From Heloderma charlesbogerti (Eukaryota > Chordata > Lepidosauria > Squamata > Helodermatidae): a DNA stretch of 64,000 nt. The stretch's first letter is position 1; each line of letters opens with the position of its first letter. Where the stretch lies: positions 62,001 to 126,000 of the forward strand of contig JANEZZ010002242.1 in NCBI GenBank assembly GCA_026122225.1, read 5' to 3'. The position numbers were made by a program, and so were the translations under genes. The notes beneath the pieces are model-generated. The model was not told the origin of the DNA, made no database searches, and was given only the letters and a program-made list of their open reading frames with translations. Below are positions 23,030 to 33,780 of this stretch, piece by piece.

Positions 23030-23390
23030 TGACTTGGTTTGCATGATCACCGCAGCCCGCTGTGGCTTATTAGCCACAGTTGGTTGTGGCACCCACAGGC
23101 ACCAGGTTGCCAATCCAAGCCCCTGCCACCATGTCTTCTTGTGTTGTCCAAACCTGGCAAGGGTGCCTTGTTGGGATGGCTAACAAACCACCCCACAGCT
23201 CTTCAATAGGCCATGGGTTTGTTAACCATCCCAATAAGCCATCCTTGCCAGGTTCAGATGACATGAAAAGGTGTGCCCGGTGAGGGTAATTATGCAAATC
23301 AACCAGCATGCAACCAGCATGTGTAGGGTGGTTAACAAGCCACTGTCTCTTGTTTACCACCCTGCAATTGTGTGAACCAGGCCCCTGTCT
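23030..23390. mobile_element. Foldback element (CCTGGCAAGG arms)
   Basis: 'gtccaaacctggcaagggtg' (23146-23165) and 'gggatggctaacaaacca' (23173-23190) face 'gggtttgttaaccatccc' (23215-23232) and 'ccttgccaggttcagatgac' (23243-23262). The vocabulary (GGTTCAGATG, TTAACC) matches the foldbacks at 11139 and 28439. Outer boundaries are uncertain and no target duplication was readable. Confidence 0.72.
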
Positions 23391-23784
23391 AGCTTCCAGC
23401 CCCAGCCCCACACAAAGCTTTCCGTGGTGCTGATCTCTTTCTGTCTTGCTTCCTGACCTTATCTGACCCCTGCTCAGGATCTGATCCATAGCAGAACACT
23501 GCAAACCAAGCTACATCACAGAGCATGATCAGGACCCATGTCCTTAAATGGTGCATAGAGGGAGCAGCATCATGGAAGCAGGTTCTTCCCCAACTGAAGA
23601 AATACATTGGAATATCTGAAGAGATCTCCCCACACATGTAAAGCAATACACATGGAGGTCTGTCTCCATATGATCGGGAATCTTACAAACACAATAGTTG
23701 CCAATCCTGTGGAGTGGTCACTGTATGCCTATACTCTTCAGAGACCTTCTAATAAGGGTTGCTTTTTTCTACAGACCTTCTAAT

Positions 23785-23880
23785 AAACACATAGGAACAA
23801 AGAGACCTGTTAGATTGCAATACCAGAGGTCCATCTAGTCCATCATCCTGTCTCCCACTGTGGCCAACCAGATGCATCTT
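23785..23880 (-). mobile_element. CR1-like LINE family 2, 3' end fragment
   Basis: Reads on the minus strand toward a 3' end at about 23787 ('aacacataggaacaaagag'), with 'ccatctagtccatcatcctg' and 'actgtggccaaccagatgca'. It is a diverged relative of the 25087-25360 insertion. Confidence 0.72.
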
Positions 23881-24150
23881 GAAGCCCGCATTTTGGAGAA
23901 GCTCTCAGGGGCCAGAGTGGTGGGTGGAGCTGAAGGCAAAAAGGGGTGAGGTGGTGCCAAAACACCAAAAACATCAGAATGGGGAAAACACTGCACAAAC
24001 ACTGGGAAGTGGGAACCCACCAAATGATTGGTAGTCAAAGGGAAGGGGTGGGGCCAGGGCAAGTGGACATGGACATCTGGGAATGCTGGAGGATTGGGGC
24101 CCCCGGTGGGCTTGATTTAGTCCCTGCACCTGAGGTTCTGCTCCTCTGCT
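23881..24150. mobile_element. hAT-type element fragment (AGAAGCTCTCAGGGGCC family)
   Basis: 'attttggagaagctctcagg' (23890-23909), 'ggggccagggcaagtggaca' and 'gcacctgaggttctgctcct' run in the same order as the 41174-41448 element. The left CAGGGGTG end is missing, so it is truncated. Confidence 0.7.
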
Positions 24151-24600
24151 CTATGCATAGCTTGGGATGTAGCCGGCCAGTATGACTGCTACCCTTCCCA
24201 AGCATTCATTTTACACCTATTTTAAGTTAAGGGACTTACACATACAAAAATCAAGTGTAGAGAAGGGTGTGAACGAGCTCCAACTCACTGTCCACAATCC
24301 CTCAGTTATGGACACTAAAGACACATTGAAATAAAAGGGTGTTAAACTTATCTAACCCTGTGCTGGATTGCAGTGTCAGGAGATTAAGTGGCAGAAGGGA
24401 CAGGAACCACATATATAGCTATGCAGTCATTGGACCACAAACAATGTAGAAACCTGTATTATTTCCCAGTCAGTCAAGCACTTTCTGGACTATTCATAAA
24501 TTACATTAAAGATCAAATACAACAGATAAAGCTGAAATATAATAGAATCGGCAACTAGATAAATGTAAGTAAGAGCACCGCTAATAATCAACTACACTAA
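24151..24600. other. Unannotated stretch
   Basis: No recognisable repeat or gene. Confidence 0.4.
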
Positions 24601-24604
24601 TAAT

Positions 24605-25457
24605 CTGGCCATGGTCAAATATGCATTAGTTGCATCCTGTATGCTCTACATGGGTCTGCCTTTGAAAACTGTTCAGAAACCTCGGCTGGTCCAGAATGCT
24701 GCGGCCAGACTGTAGACCCGGGCTGGGTGCAGGGAGGACGTGACTCCCTTGTTGCAACAGCTTCACTGGCTCCTGGTCCATGTCTGGCAGAATTCAAAGC
24801 CTATATGACTTGGGACCAGGCGACTTGAAAGACCATCATCTCCTATAAGAGCATGCCCAGCCCTTAGGTTCTTCTTTCAAGGCTGCCACCATCAGAGGTG
24901 CATTTGGAGGTAACACAAGATAGGGCCTTTTCAATGGCTCCTCCCAGGCTGTGGAACTCCCCCCCAAAGGAGGCTAGGTTAGCTCCCTCTCTGATATCCC
25001 GCTCTGCTTTGCCCTTTGGTCTGAAAGTGGGTCTGTGGGTTGGGTGTTGTTTTTATTCTGAACTGTTATGTTTTTATTGTATTTTACATAAGAACATAAG
25101 AAGACCCATGCGGGATCAGACCAAGGGTCCATCAAGTCCAGCATTCTGTTCACACAGTGGCCAACCAGCTGTTGACAGGAAACCCACAATCAGGACAGGA
25201 GTGCAACAGCACCCTCCCACCCATGTTCCCCAGCAACTGGTGCACGTAGGCACACTGCCTCTGATACTGGAGGTAGCATAGAGCCATCAGGACTAGTAGC
25301 CATTGATAGCCTTCTCCTCCAGGAATTTGTCTAAATCCCTTTTAAAGTGACTCAAATTGGTGTATTTTATTATTTTAATCTATTTCAAATTGTTTTCTAA
25401 GCCTCCTTGAATGCCTTTTTTGGGTAGAAAGGTGGAGTATAAATCAAATAAATAAAT
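24605..25457 (+). mobile_element. L2-clade LINE 3' part, split by a CR1-like insertion
   Basis: The left part (24605-25086) encodes decayed thumb-region words such as LYMGLPLKT-Q, VQNAAARL, LLQQLHWLLV and an 'AFSMAPPRLWNSPP-EARLAP' stretch typical of L2-type C-termini. The right part (25361-25457) holds the AT-rich 3'UTR and an (AAATA)n tail. The two halves are separated by the inverted insertion 25087-25360. Frame breaks make it non-functional. Confidence 0.85.
25087..25360 (-). mobile_element. CR1-like LINE family 2, 3' fragment nested in L2
   Basis: On the minus strand it ends in the family's terminal 'cttcttatgttcttatg' sequence at 25087. It contains 'tggttggccactgtgtgaac' and 'accagttgctggggaacatg'. 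It is flanked by a 9-bp direct repeat, tgtatttta, at 25078-25086 and 25361-25369. The insertion into the L2 tail gives relative age: L2 copy first, CR1-like copy later. Confidence 0.9.
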
Positions 25458-25554
25458 AACAGCAAACAATTGTAGCTTCCAGACACTGAAAGAAAGTCCT
25501 CCATCTGTCTCTGATCACATCTATAATCGGTCTCCCTGCGATTGTCCACTTCCG

Positions 25555-25574
25555 CTCTCTCTCTCTCTCTCTGC
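25555..25574. repeat. (TC)n microsatellite
   Basis: Nine CT/TC units next to the left end of the hAT-like element below. Confidence 0.9.
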
Positions 25575-25582
25575 TTCTAGGC

Positions 25583-26088
25583 TAGGGATGGGGGAGAAGT
25601 TCATCTGTTTCACATTTTAATATGTTGTGAACTGCCCAGAAAGCCTCGGCTACTGGCCAGAATATAAAGGAAATAAATAATAAAATAATAATAATGAACT
25701 TCCTAATTTTGCACGTTAGAACCAATGCACCATCTCAGTTATCCGCCGACATCCACATTTCTCCAGATTTTCCAAATCGAGTTCTCCAATCAAAATATGC
25801 ATACAAACATGTGTACATTAGAGCAAAGTCCACACAAAAATCTGTATATTTGCGAAAGTAACATTGCACATTGGCTACATTATGAAAATTACTTGCAAAA
25901 AATGTGTACATTAGGCAAAATTGCATTAAAATGGATGTATTAGGAGAAATGCATAGAAAAATGCCTTCCACTTTCATGCAAATGCAATTCAGTTTTTTTG
26001 GGGTGGGGGCGAAGTTTGGAATGAACTGAACTTTAGATTGGGAAAAATGAGAAGATGAGAAAAATGGACAGATTTGTCCATCATTACT
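25583..26088. mobile_element. Probable hAT-like element with an L2-tail insertion
   Basis: Begins TAGGGATGGGGGAGAAG at 25583, and a candidate end GTCCATCATTA lies near 26088. The interior (25790-25990) is a series of 'atgtgtacattag' type units like those in 4919-5358. An L2-type tail ('gtgaactgcccagaaagcct', then an AAATAA-rich stretch) sits at about 25618-25695. Flanking 8-mers do not match, so the boundaries are tentative. Confidence 0.5.
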
Positions 26089-26770
26089 TTGACCCTACCC
26101 CCATCGCTGCCCAGAGTGAAAGAGTAGGTGGGTGAGCAGGTACTGGCAGCTTCTGTTCCTTCTGCTCGCTCCTAAACCTGCTGTATGCTCTAGGAAGAAA
26201 GCAACTTCCCTCCTAGGGCAAAGAGCAGTTTTGGGGGGAGGGGTGCCATTTTTGATGGGACCACAGCGCAAGAGGGGTGAAAGAGTTACATACCTAGCAC
26301 AGTCCCAATCCTGCTTGGGCCTCCTTTGGCTATTTTCAGAAGAAAAGCAAACACACAGACACATTAACTTCAACCACTCCTATCTGTTCTGGCACCGAGT
26401 TTGAAAACCGAGCATATTATCTCAGTGACAGATACCTTGTGATTTATCTTCTAGCCTTTCTGTTGGGTTCAGGTTCAGGTCATGATAAATTACTACCTTC
26501 AAGCACCAGCTTGAGGCTGCCTCTTCCTTCACTCTTGTAATATTTTGACACGGCCCTCTTTTCTCTCCTCCCACACTGCGACACTAACTTTTCTGAGGAC
26601 CTCGGAATCTGAAATGCTGTCCCGCTATTTATGGCAGGAAGAAATCCTTCCCCGAAGTCCAACCAGCTACAAACATTGAAGTCTTTCTTTGCCTTGCTTT
26701 CCCCCAAAGACATTGGTTTGCCTTACTGGCTTCAGACATCTGGAGCGATTTGCCCTGGATGCACGCAGGC
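26089..26770. other. Unannotated stretch
   Basis: No recognisable repeat or gene. Frames on both strands up to 97 codons have no family resemblance. Confidence 0.4.
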
Positions 26771-26776
26771 AGTGGT

Positions 26777-27095
26777 CAGGGCCAGCATCAAGGGCAGGCA
26801 TGGTAGGGCACCTGTTGAAGGCCCACACCACTGCAAGGACCCACTGACAGAGCCCCCGGCCGAGCTCCCCCTCTTCTGCTTGTTCGCCCGCCTCTCGCTC
26901 TGGCCCAGACAGTGGTGGTGGTGAGAAACGGGAGTGGGAGCTGCCACTGCCTCCTTGCGCACTGCCTCTCTGCCTGCCAAGCAAGCAAGTGGGAGCAAGG
27001 AGGAGAAAGAGGAGGAGGTGACCATGGCAGTGAGAAGGCAGACTCACTGAGGGAGGGGCCCACTGAGGGTGTCTTGCCTAAGTACCTTCATGAAC
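26777..27095. mobile_element. Possible hAT-type element (CAGGGCCAGCATCAAGG)
   Basis: The left end CAGGGCCAGCATCAAGGG resembles hAT termini with CAGGGCC. It is followed by 'ggcccacaccactgcaagga' and a GC-rich interior. The right end and target duplication were not found. The 126-codon minus-strand frame here is low in conserved character, and I do not call it a gene. Confidence 0.45.
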
Positions 27096-27819
27096 GTGGA
27101 GCTTATGACCCGTCCTTTTGCATGTGGAAATGAACTAGAGATCCTTTGGGGGTTTGGCTTTTAGAGTCGGCATTTCACAAACCTTCTGTGCCTCCTCCAG
27201 ATCTGATCCATTTACAATAGCATGGAGTGGGGTACGGTCAGCTCAGTGGGGATTCAGAATCCAGGGAAGAGCTTTTTTTTTTTTTTACCAACCTAGCTGC
27301 AGGTTGTCTCCTTGCATAGGAAAAGCCATGGGCAGTGGGCCTGGGGGTGGGGAGGTGGGATCTTACCTGCACATAATGCAGTCTCTCTGATATGCTCCTT
27401 TGATATCCACCTTGGAGTGGGGTGGGGAAGAGAAATTTTTACCAGCTCTGCTTCTACACTATCTCCACTCACTGTCCAGGGCCAAAACTAGTGCCAGGCA
27501 CCTAAAAATGTTCTCCTTGGTTCTTGGCTAAGTGGGAGTGATTTCTAGTGAGAAAGGCACACCAAGGCTAAATATCCTGCCTAGAAACCACACTCACTCT
27601 CTGACCTGGAAGCCCTCCTCCTCCCAGCACTTGATGTGGGATGAGATGCCATCCCACCTTTTCAGGTAAGGCTAAAACCATCCCACTACTTTTCAGCAGA
27701 TGTATCCAAAGCTAACTGAAAGGCAAAAGCAACAGCCGCCACAAAATAATACGTAAATGAGCCTTTCAGTATCTGATTCTAAACATGGAAACCCAGTGGG
27801 AATTCCCACTTGGGATCAA
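27096..27819. other. Unannotated stretch
   Basis: A T13 run (27269-27283) is the only low-complexity feature. Nothing else is recognised. Confidence 0.4.
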
Positions 27820-27821
27820 AT

Positions 27822-28081
27822 TTATTAATTATTATTAATTATTTATTTATTGCATTTATATCCCGCCTTTTTTCCCTCTTGCAAGGAACCCAAGGCAGCT
27901 TACATTCTCCTCTTCCTCTCCATTTTATCCTCACAACAACAACCCTGTGAGGTAGGTTGGGCTGAGAGTCTGTGACTGGCCCAAAGTCACCCAGTGAGCT
28001 TCCATGGCGGAGTGGGGACTAGAACCTGGATCTCCCAGCTCCCAGTCCAACACTCTTGCCACTACACCACATTGGTTCTCC
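27822..28081 (-). repeat. MIR-like CORE-SINE, near full length
   Basis: On the minus strand it runs as follows. A tRNA-like head has A box 'gtggtgtagtggcaagag' and B box 'ggttctagtcc'. The core has 'tgggtgactttgggccagtc' and 'cctcacagggttgttgttgt'. The 3' end is 'atataaatgcaataaataaa', an L2-type tail. L2-dependent mobilisation is the known mode of MIR elements. It is much less diverged than the copies at 3525 and 15876, consistent with later activity in this lineage. Confidence 0.9.
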
Positions 28082-28438
28082 AGTGTTAGACTTATTTTCT
28101 AGTAAATAGAATTATTAAGAAGTGGGTATCAGTGTGTGTGTATAGGGGAAGAATATGGCTTGTGTATTTTGCAACTACCTTTTGGGGAGGGGGTACACCC
28201 CATATGTCTATATCTATCTACTGTAAATCTGTATGTAGTTTATTTGTGAATTGTGGGGTCTTCTGAATCTGATTTTTTTCTCCAAAATGGCTAAATTTAT
28301 TTGGTATACTTTATGGCCCAGTTTGCATGCAATGGCTAACTATGGGATAAACAACGTGTAGTTAGTTGCGGCCCTATGGCAGCGAGTGAGAGACCTGTTT
28401 CCCACCTGCTTGCCACTCCTGTTTTGCGCCAGCTTTCA
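28082..28438. other. Unannotated stretch
   Basis: Short 'gtgtgtgtatag' run; 'gtttgcatgcaatggctaac' (28321-28340) may be the outer end of the foldback that follows. Confidence 0.4.
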
Positions 28439-28601
28439 TGTTGTTTGATGCAACATCTGAACCTGGAACTCTGGATTATTGAAAGACAAACAATCCAGAC
28501 TTTTAACCCATGATTTGTTGTGTTAAAACTCTGGGTTGTTTCTTGTTTGTCTTTCAACAACCCAGAGTACTGGGTTCAGATGGTGCATCAAACAACCCAG
28601 G
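28439..28601. mobile_element. Foldback element (GTTGTTTGATGCAACATC arms)
   Basis: 'gttgtttgatgcaacatctg' (28440-28459) pairs with 'cagatggtgcatcaaacaac' (28577-28596). The inner arms 'attgaaagacaaacaatcca' and 'gtttgtctttcaacaaccca' also pair. The centre is near 28515. It is probably part of a larger transposon from about 28317 to 28640, sharing vocabulary with 11139-11455. Confidence 0.8.
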
Positions 28602-29395
28602 AATGGGGCATTCCTGGGTTGTTTATGAAAGTGGAAGCAAAGCAGAAGTGGTGAGTGCATGGGAGACAGTGCTCACATGGACTTGCTCCCTCCCTCCCTC
28701 CCTCCCTCCTTGTCTTTTTGAAGCTCTCTGATGTAGTAAGTAATTTGCTGCCTCTCCATATATTTTTACAGACAGTCCTTAAGAGACCCAACATTTTCTT
28801 TACTTTTGCAAAAAACACTTGTACTGCAATGTCTGGTTTGTATTTGGGGCATGAGTTCCTGCCATTTTGGATTACACATAAAAGTGGTGCAATGACCTGG
28901 GTTTTCACATCTATGCACTATATCATCTGGATGTATGCTTGCTTGTGACATTTTTGAGGGGTTACCCAAGTAAGGGGATGGTAACACAACCATGTAGCCT
29001 GTGCTTGTATACATTTTGGTCAGTTGTAGCTTGCTGATCTAATCCTGGTTTGTGACAGCATGTGCATCTTGTTCTTAGCTTTTATTTTATATTGATATTT
29101 TTGTTCTGTTATGGCTCATGACCCGACAAATAACATTTGCTTACTTTAATTTAAAGATTCACTCTGTGCTCTAAGCTGCAAAGCATCAGGTGGACCACCA
29201 TAACTTTCCTCACAAAGGCAGTCCTGATTATTGTATATGAAGCTCTTCCCTCTCCTTCTGTTCACTAGTAATATTTTATTGCAAGCTGTTGAATTAATTT
29301 ACTGAACAGAGCAATTCTAAGTGGGGGCAGGAAGGAGCAGAATGGTGTCTTTCCGGCTGCATCCTCCACCAGGAGAAAAGGTGGGGGGCTGGTTT
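28602..29395. other. Unannotated stretch with (TCCC)n
   Basis: (TCCC)n at 28686-28708. No other repeat or gene recognised. Confidence 0.45.
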
Positions 29396-29616
29396 CAGCA
29401 GAGGCTGGTCGCTCCTATTTCAGCTGGGCTTGTATATCCACTCTGGGTTTCAGTCACAACTAGTGAGAACTCTAGAGGAGCTATCCAGAGTGCTGAATCC
29501 TATCTCCCAAATGGGTTCAGCACCTTGGATAGCACCTTTAGAGTTCTGGCTGGTTCCGACTGAAACCCAAAGTGGATTCACAGCCCCACTGGAATAGGAA
29601 CCACCAACCTCCACCG
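29396..29616. mobile_element. Palindromic hAT MITE, CAGTGGAG family
   Basis: Begins CAGCAGAGGCTGGTCG and ends AACCTCCACCG. Exact 8-bp duplication gctggttt at 29388-29395 and 29617-29624. The arms 'ccactctgggtttcagtcac' and 'gactgaaacccaaagtggat' are complementary. Terminal bases diverge from CAGTGG by two changes. Confidence 0.9.
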
Positions 29617-29980
29617 GCTGGTTTCATCCCAGAGGATCCTTGTTTACAATCCCCCTCCCCATTTACAGAAATGAGGGTGAAATTAGCTACCCCAGTTCCA
29701 AGGCTGATTGTGGTTGCTGGGCCAGATTGGGCCAAGATTGGGGAATGGAAGGGCTTTGGATCCAACAGACCCAAAGCTCCTCCCTTCCCCCAGAACGCCC
29801 CACTACAGGGCTTTCTGCTGGTTACCAGTAGTGACAGCTTTCTGCCTGCCTGAATGCAGCAGAGGCCTTCACCATGGTAAAGCCTCCTGTCACCATCAAT
29901 GCAGGGGCAGGGTGGTAGTTTAAGATTGCACTCTAAATTGCAATCTTAAGCCACTTAATCTTAAGCTTATATATATTGTA
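29617..29980. other. Unannotated stretch
   Basis: Contains the short palindrome 'ttaagattgcactctaaattgcaatcttaa' as two adjacent halves (29921-29950). Nothing else is recognised. Confidence 0.45.
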
Positions 29981-30144
29981 GTCAGAACCAGCCAGAACTC
30001 TAAAGGTGCTATCCAAGGTGTTGGTCCCCATCTCCAAAATAGGCTCAGCACCTTAGATAGCTCCTTTAGAGTTCTGGCTGGTTCTGACTGAAACCCAGAG
30101 TGGATTTACAGCCCCACTGGAATCAGAGCCACCAGCCTCCCCTG
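29981..30144. mobile_element. Palindromic hAT MITE, CAGTGGAG family, 5'-truncated
   Basis: Starts within the left arm (gtcagaaccagccagaactc) and runs to CCTCCCCTG at 30144. About 40 bp of the left end is missing, so no target duplication is expected. It lies 365 bp from the 29396 copy in the same order. Confidence 0.85.
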
Positions 30145-31200
30145 TTTTTCTCTATCTTTTTGTTGGCATTGCTGTATTCAGCTTTGCTTTTTAATAGTAA
30201 ATTCCCCCCCCGCATGGCAAAAAGAGCACAGCTGGACACTTCTGCCCTACTTGCCAAGTATAGGGTGGTGCTTTAGCTGCCACAGCAGAAAATCCCCCCC
30301 CCCTTTTTTTTTTGCCTACAGCAGTAGTTCAAACTGATAAATAGTAATGGGCTGTTAGTGGAATTTATTTTACCCTGTCATTAGAAATGAGTTTATTATG
30401 TAGAAAGTTTACAGTGTTGTACCTTTTATGTGAGACTGTGCCTGCCTCAAAGGATGCATACCAAAAAAGGAGAAAATTCACCACCAAAAAAAGAGGACAA
30501 AAGAGGATGATTTGCATAAAATTTGCTTATGCTAATTTATATCTACAGACGCAAATTTAGAAATAATTATGATAATTGAAATAGAAATACAGTACATCTC
30601 ACTATAGTGTGGAAGACTGTGGCCAGGTGACCTGTGTGCCTTGCTTCGTCTGCTGCCCAGGTGCTGTTGGTGGGCAACTTCAAGGCCGAGTTCTTCCTCC
30701 TGATGGTTCTTCTGGACTTGGACAGGACAGCCTGTCAAATGAAGGACGCCTTTCAAATAAGAGGACACTCCTCTGGCAGCCCTTCAAATAGAGGACTGTC
30801 CTCTGTAAAAGTGAACACATGGTCACCCTATCACACCCTTTATGCGAGTCTCCATCGTGAAGGTTGGTGCCTGAAAGGTTGTTGGGTTCTGAGCAGGCTG
30901 GTGCTGAGCACCAGGAATGGGCGAGGCAAGTGAGAGGACAGGGTTTGCACATTTGTGCTTTGCCCACGGCATTCTCCCTCTTGCCGCTTCCAAGTTGCCC
31001 AGCCAGAAGCCACCCCCTCACCTACTGCACCTCCAGCATTTCGCACAGGAAACAGGGACGCTCGTGTGTGCTTTTAACAAGGAACGTTATTGTCCCATGA
31101 ATTTTCACACGGAAGGCCAAACTGCCCATTACGTTAAACTCATGTTAAAAACAACAACGGCACAACGAGCTTGAGCAGGCCACTTGTTACGGCGGACAAG
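30145..31200. other. Mostly unannotated; possible DNA transposon end
   Basis: Low-complexity C/T tract at 30293-30313. 'gtgaacacatggtcacccta' (30812-30831) resembles the end of a TAGGGTGACCAT-type DNA transposon, and 'ggacactcctctgg' with 'gaggactgtcctctg' upstream fits its subterminal part. The other end was not located. Confidence 0.4.
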
Positions 31201-31205
31201 AAGAC

Positions 31206-31254
31206 ACGTGGGGCCCCAATTCAAAGAGTGTCCTTGATCTGAATTGGGGCCCCA
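31206..31254. repeat. Hairpin (gtggggccccaattca arms)
   Basis: 'gtggggccccaattcaaaga' (31209-31228) faces 'tgaattggggccccat' (31240-31255): a 15-bp stem with a short loop. Probably the centre of a foldback element. Confidence 0.75.
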
Positions 31255-31255
31255 T

Positions 31256-32183
31256 GCTGGTGACCTGCTGAGTATCCCCCCTCCCCGGGCACTATTACTA
31301 GTGGGGCAGGAAATTGGCACAGGCCCCCACTGGGGGCCCTGCCTGGCTGCTTTCTCTTCAGAATTGAAGTGGCCATTTTGGAGGGATGGGACTTCCTGTA
31401 CTCCTGTTTTCACTTTATATGTTTATCAATCCCATAGGCCTGATGACATCAGGGGGGCAGAGGCTAGTGCCTATGAGACTGGCCCAGGGGGACACTGGAC
31501 TTGTTTCTGGGTGGAGTCAGGATTTCCCAGTGTCTGTTCTGTTCTTCTTGCGGGGGGGGGGGGAGAGAGAGAAAAAAAAAAACCTTCTTGTTTAGCTTCC
31601 TGACTGGCGTATCCTCTAAGCCAGGAACTTTTCTGGGTCCTGGAGCTGGATTCCCCCTGGACCAGTCCTGCAGGACAGATGACATCAAGGGGGCAGGGGC
31701 CTACTCCGAAGCCCCTCTCCACACCCGTTTTCCCCTTGCTCCATGCCTCTCTCTGCCCAGAGAAAGGGCCTTGGCCAGCGGCTGGAGGAGCAGCTCCTCC
31801 AAGTGCTGCCTGAATCACACGCCGGCTTTGCACGCCACGGTTGTCCCCATGGGGACGGCACATGGGGTGCATGTTGGGGGCCAGCTTCTCCAAGCGCTGG
31901 CCAGGGAGCGTGCCTGCTTTGCCCCCTGCTCACTTTCCCCGTCGGGATGGTGCACAGTGTGCAAAGGAACTCAGGCAACACTTGGCAGAGCAGCTCTTCC
32001 AAGCAGCAGCTGAGTAGCGCCCCTGGGAATCCCCATGTTATCGGAAATGCCTCACCCCGTGCCAGAGAAAGGGAGCCGCCTTTCCCTAATGCTGATCTTC
32101 TCACTGTTCAGGGATTAGAGGCATGACAAGAGAAGGGTTGGGGCCTGGGGGAACTGCCACGGGCCAGCAGTTCCTCACCCCTG
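31256..32183. other. GC-rich repeat-like block ending in a hAT-type terminus
   Basis: The phrase 'gatgacatcaggggggcag' recurs in altered form at 31442 and 31679. 'gagcagctcctccaag' recurs at 31786, 31884 and 31990 as an irregular internal repeat of about 100 bp. The right edge reads 'ttcctcacccctg', the complement of a CAGGGGTGAGGAA hAT-type end. Frames up to 170 codons on both strands are a consequence of high GC and have no protein motif. Confidence 0.5.
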
Positions 32184-32309
32184 CTGTAAGCCTGGCCTGG
32201 CAGGCACCTGCAACAGCTCTCCAAAAGGTAAAATAAGGACAAAACAGGAACATTGTTTTACCAACGATAAGTACAACAAAAATTGGGAACCTCCCTCACA
32301 CTCAATCAG

Positions 32310-32447
32310 GCGGATGGGCCATCTAAGTCAGTATTGTCTGCTCTCACTGGCAGTAGCTCTCTGGGGCTCTTTCCCAAGCCAGGGACTGACCCTGAGTCCT
32401 TCTGCATGCAAAGCATGTGCTCTACCACAGAGCTATGGCCTTTCCCT
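32310..32447 (-). repeat. tRNA-derived SINE fragment
   Basis: Minus-strand A box 'atagctctgtggtagagcac' and a weak B-box region ('gggtcagtccc'), then the 'gccagtgagagcagacaata' body. Same family as 9785-9966. The far tail is missing. Confidence 0.8.
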
Positions 32448-33050
32448 AATTTCTTGGGAGTCCCTTTTCGGCATGCAACTCCCTTGTTGAGGGAACTGCA
32501 CTGCCTGCCCATTGGGCTGGTCTTTGACCGTAATAAAGTTCTATCTGCCTGCCTGCCTGCCTGCCTGCCCATTCACTACCAGGCCATATTTAAGGTTTTG
32601 GTACTTGTGTATAAAGCCCTAAACAATTGGGACCAGGATACATGAGAGAGCGCCTTTTCTCTTACCAACCTGCTCTGTCACTGAGGTCATCGGAGGGCAT
32701 GCTCCTGATGGCTCCACATGGACCTATGGCCTGATTGGAGTCCATCAGGAGAAGAGCCTTCAGAGTGGTGGCCCCCTTTCTTTAGAACTCCCTGCCCCTG
32801 GAGGTCAGGCAGGCACCACCACTGTGTTGCTTCTGGCGCCTTCTGAAGACAGCACTGTTCCAGGAGGCATTCCTTAAATGACCAGCCATGGTTTTTATTG
32901 GCATTTTGTTTTTAATATTTTTAATATGATGTTTTAATCTTTTATCTTCTTTACTATTGTACTTCTTGTGTTCACCGCTCCAGAATCTGTTTGGATGGGG
33001 AGCGGTATACAAATGCTGTAAATAAAATAAAATAAAAATAAAAATGTGTC
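32448..33050 (+). mobile_element. L2-clade LINE, 3' part with (TGCC)n expansion
   Basis: Decayed coding words include 'LRELHCLPIG', 'YQAIFKVLVLVYKALNNW' and a C-terminal part with 'RRLLKTALFQEAFLK'-like sense, then a 3'UTR with 'gcggtatacaaatgctgtaa' and an (AAATA)n tail. A (TGCC)5-6 expansion at 32549-32572 interrupts the LPI/VLF-region codons, an unusual place for a microsatellite to grow. Confidence 0.85.
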
Positions 33051-33780
33051 CCAGGCAAATGAGGACAGTTGGAGGGTATGACCTCCCCCATTTAGTTTCT
33101 CCCCCAAAGGAAGAAAGGATTCAGGCATTACTGAGAATGAGGCATTAGGGATTTTTTTCTTTGCTATTATCATTTGTGCTCAATTGCAGTTCAAATCATA
33201 AGGAAGGTCAGACTCTTGGTTCTTTAATCTGAATGGAGGAGATTGATATAGAAGATTGAATTTTTCCCCTGATCTGACCCATGATCTTTTGAGCTTACTT
33301 TGAGCTTACTTACTTTGAGCTTACTTACTTTTTCCCCTGATCTGACCCATGATCTTTTGATGCTTACTTTGAAGAGCTTTGCTCACAGATGCACTTACAG
33401 TATAAAATAGAAATGATGAAAAGAATACTGATGATAATTAACAATTTTAGAATAATGTTGAAAAAAATCTAGATATGAAGACCAGTGATAGATTTAACTT
33501 CTCTTTATTTGAGCAAATAATCCTGCATAACAAGATTCCAGTGTTTATGGCCTGCAGCACACAAACGCTGTTGAACTCTAACCCAAATGACCAAAACAAT
33601 CCATGACTGATATTGGGGTGACTCTTATTGAGGCTGATGGTGCCTTGTGCCTGCAAAGTGAGTGGGCAAACTACCTTAGTGAGGGAGATTGCTTGTCAAT
33701 GGCAGAGGACAGAGGTAGAGCTGCATTTCTTCACAGGTAGTCTGCCAAGAGTCCCTTGACTGCTGCATTTCCTCACAGGT
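33051..33780. repeat. Local tandem duplication (68-bp unit) in otherwise unassigned sequence
   Basis: 'tttttcccctgatctgaccc' starts at 33261 and again at 33329. Between the copies 'gagcttactt' is repeated three to four times. The unit is 68 bp and the copies are almost identical over about 32 bp, so the duplication looks recent. The rest of this stretch is unassigned. Confidence 0.8.

Noticed and set aside
26667..27063. 91-126-codon minus-strand frames with His/Pro-rich sequence
   Set aside because: GC-rich probable hAT interior; three overlapping frames are open at once, which points to composition and not coding.
31471..32126. Frames of 119-170 codons on both strands in a GC-rich block
   Set aside because: High GC suppresses stop codons; frames overlap on both strands, and there is no domain, splice context or conserved motif.
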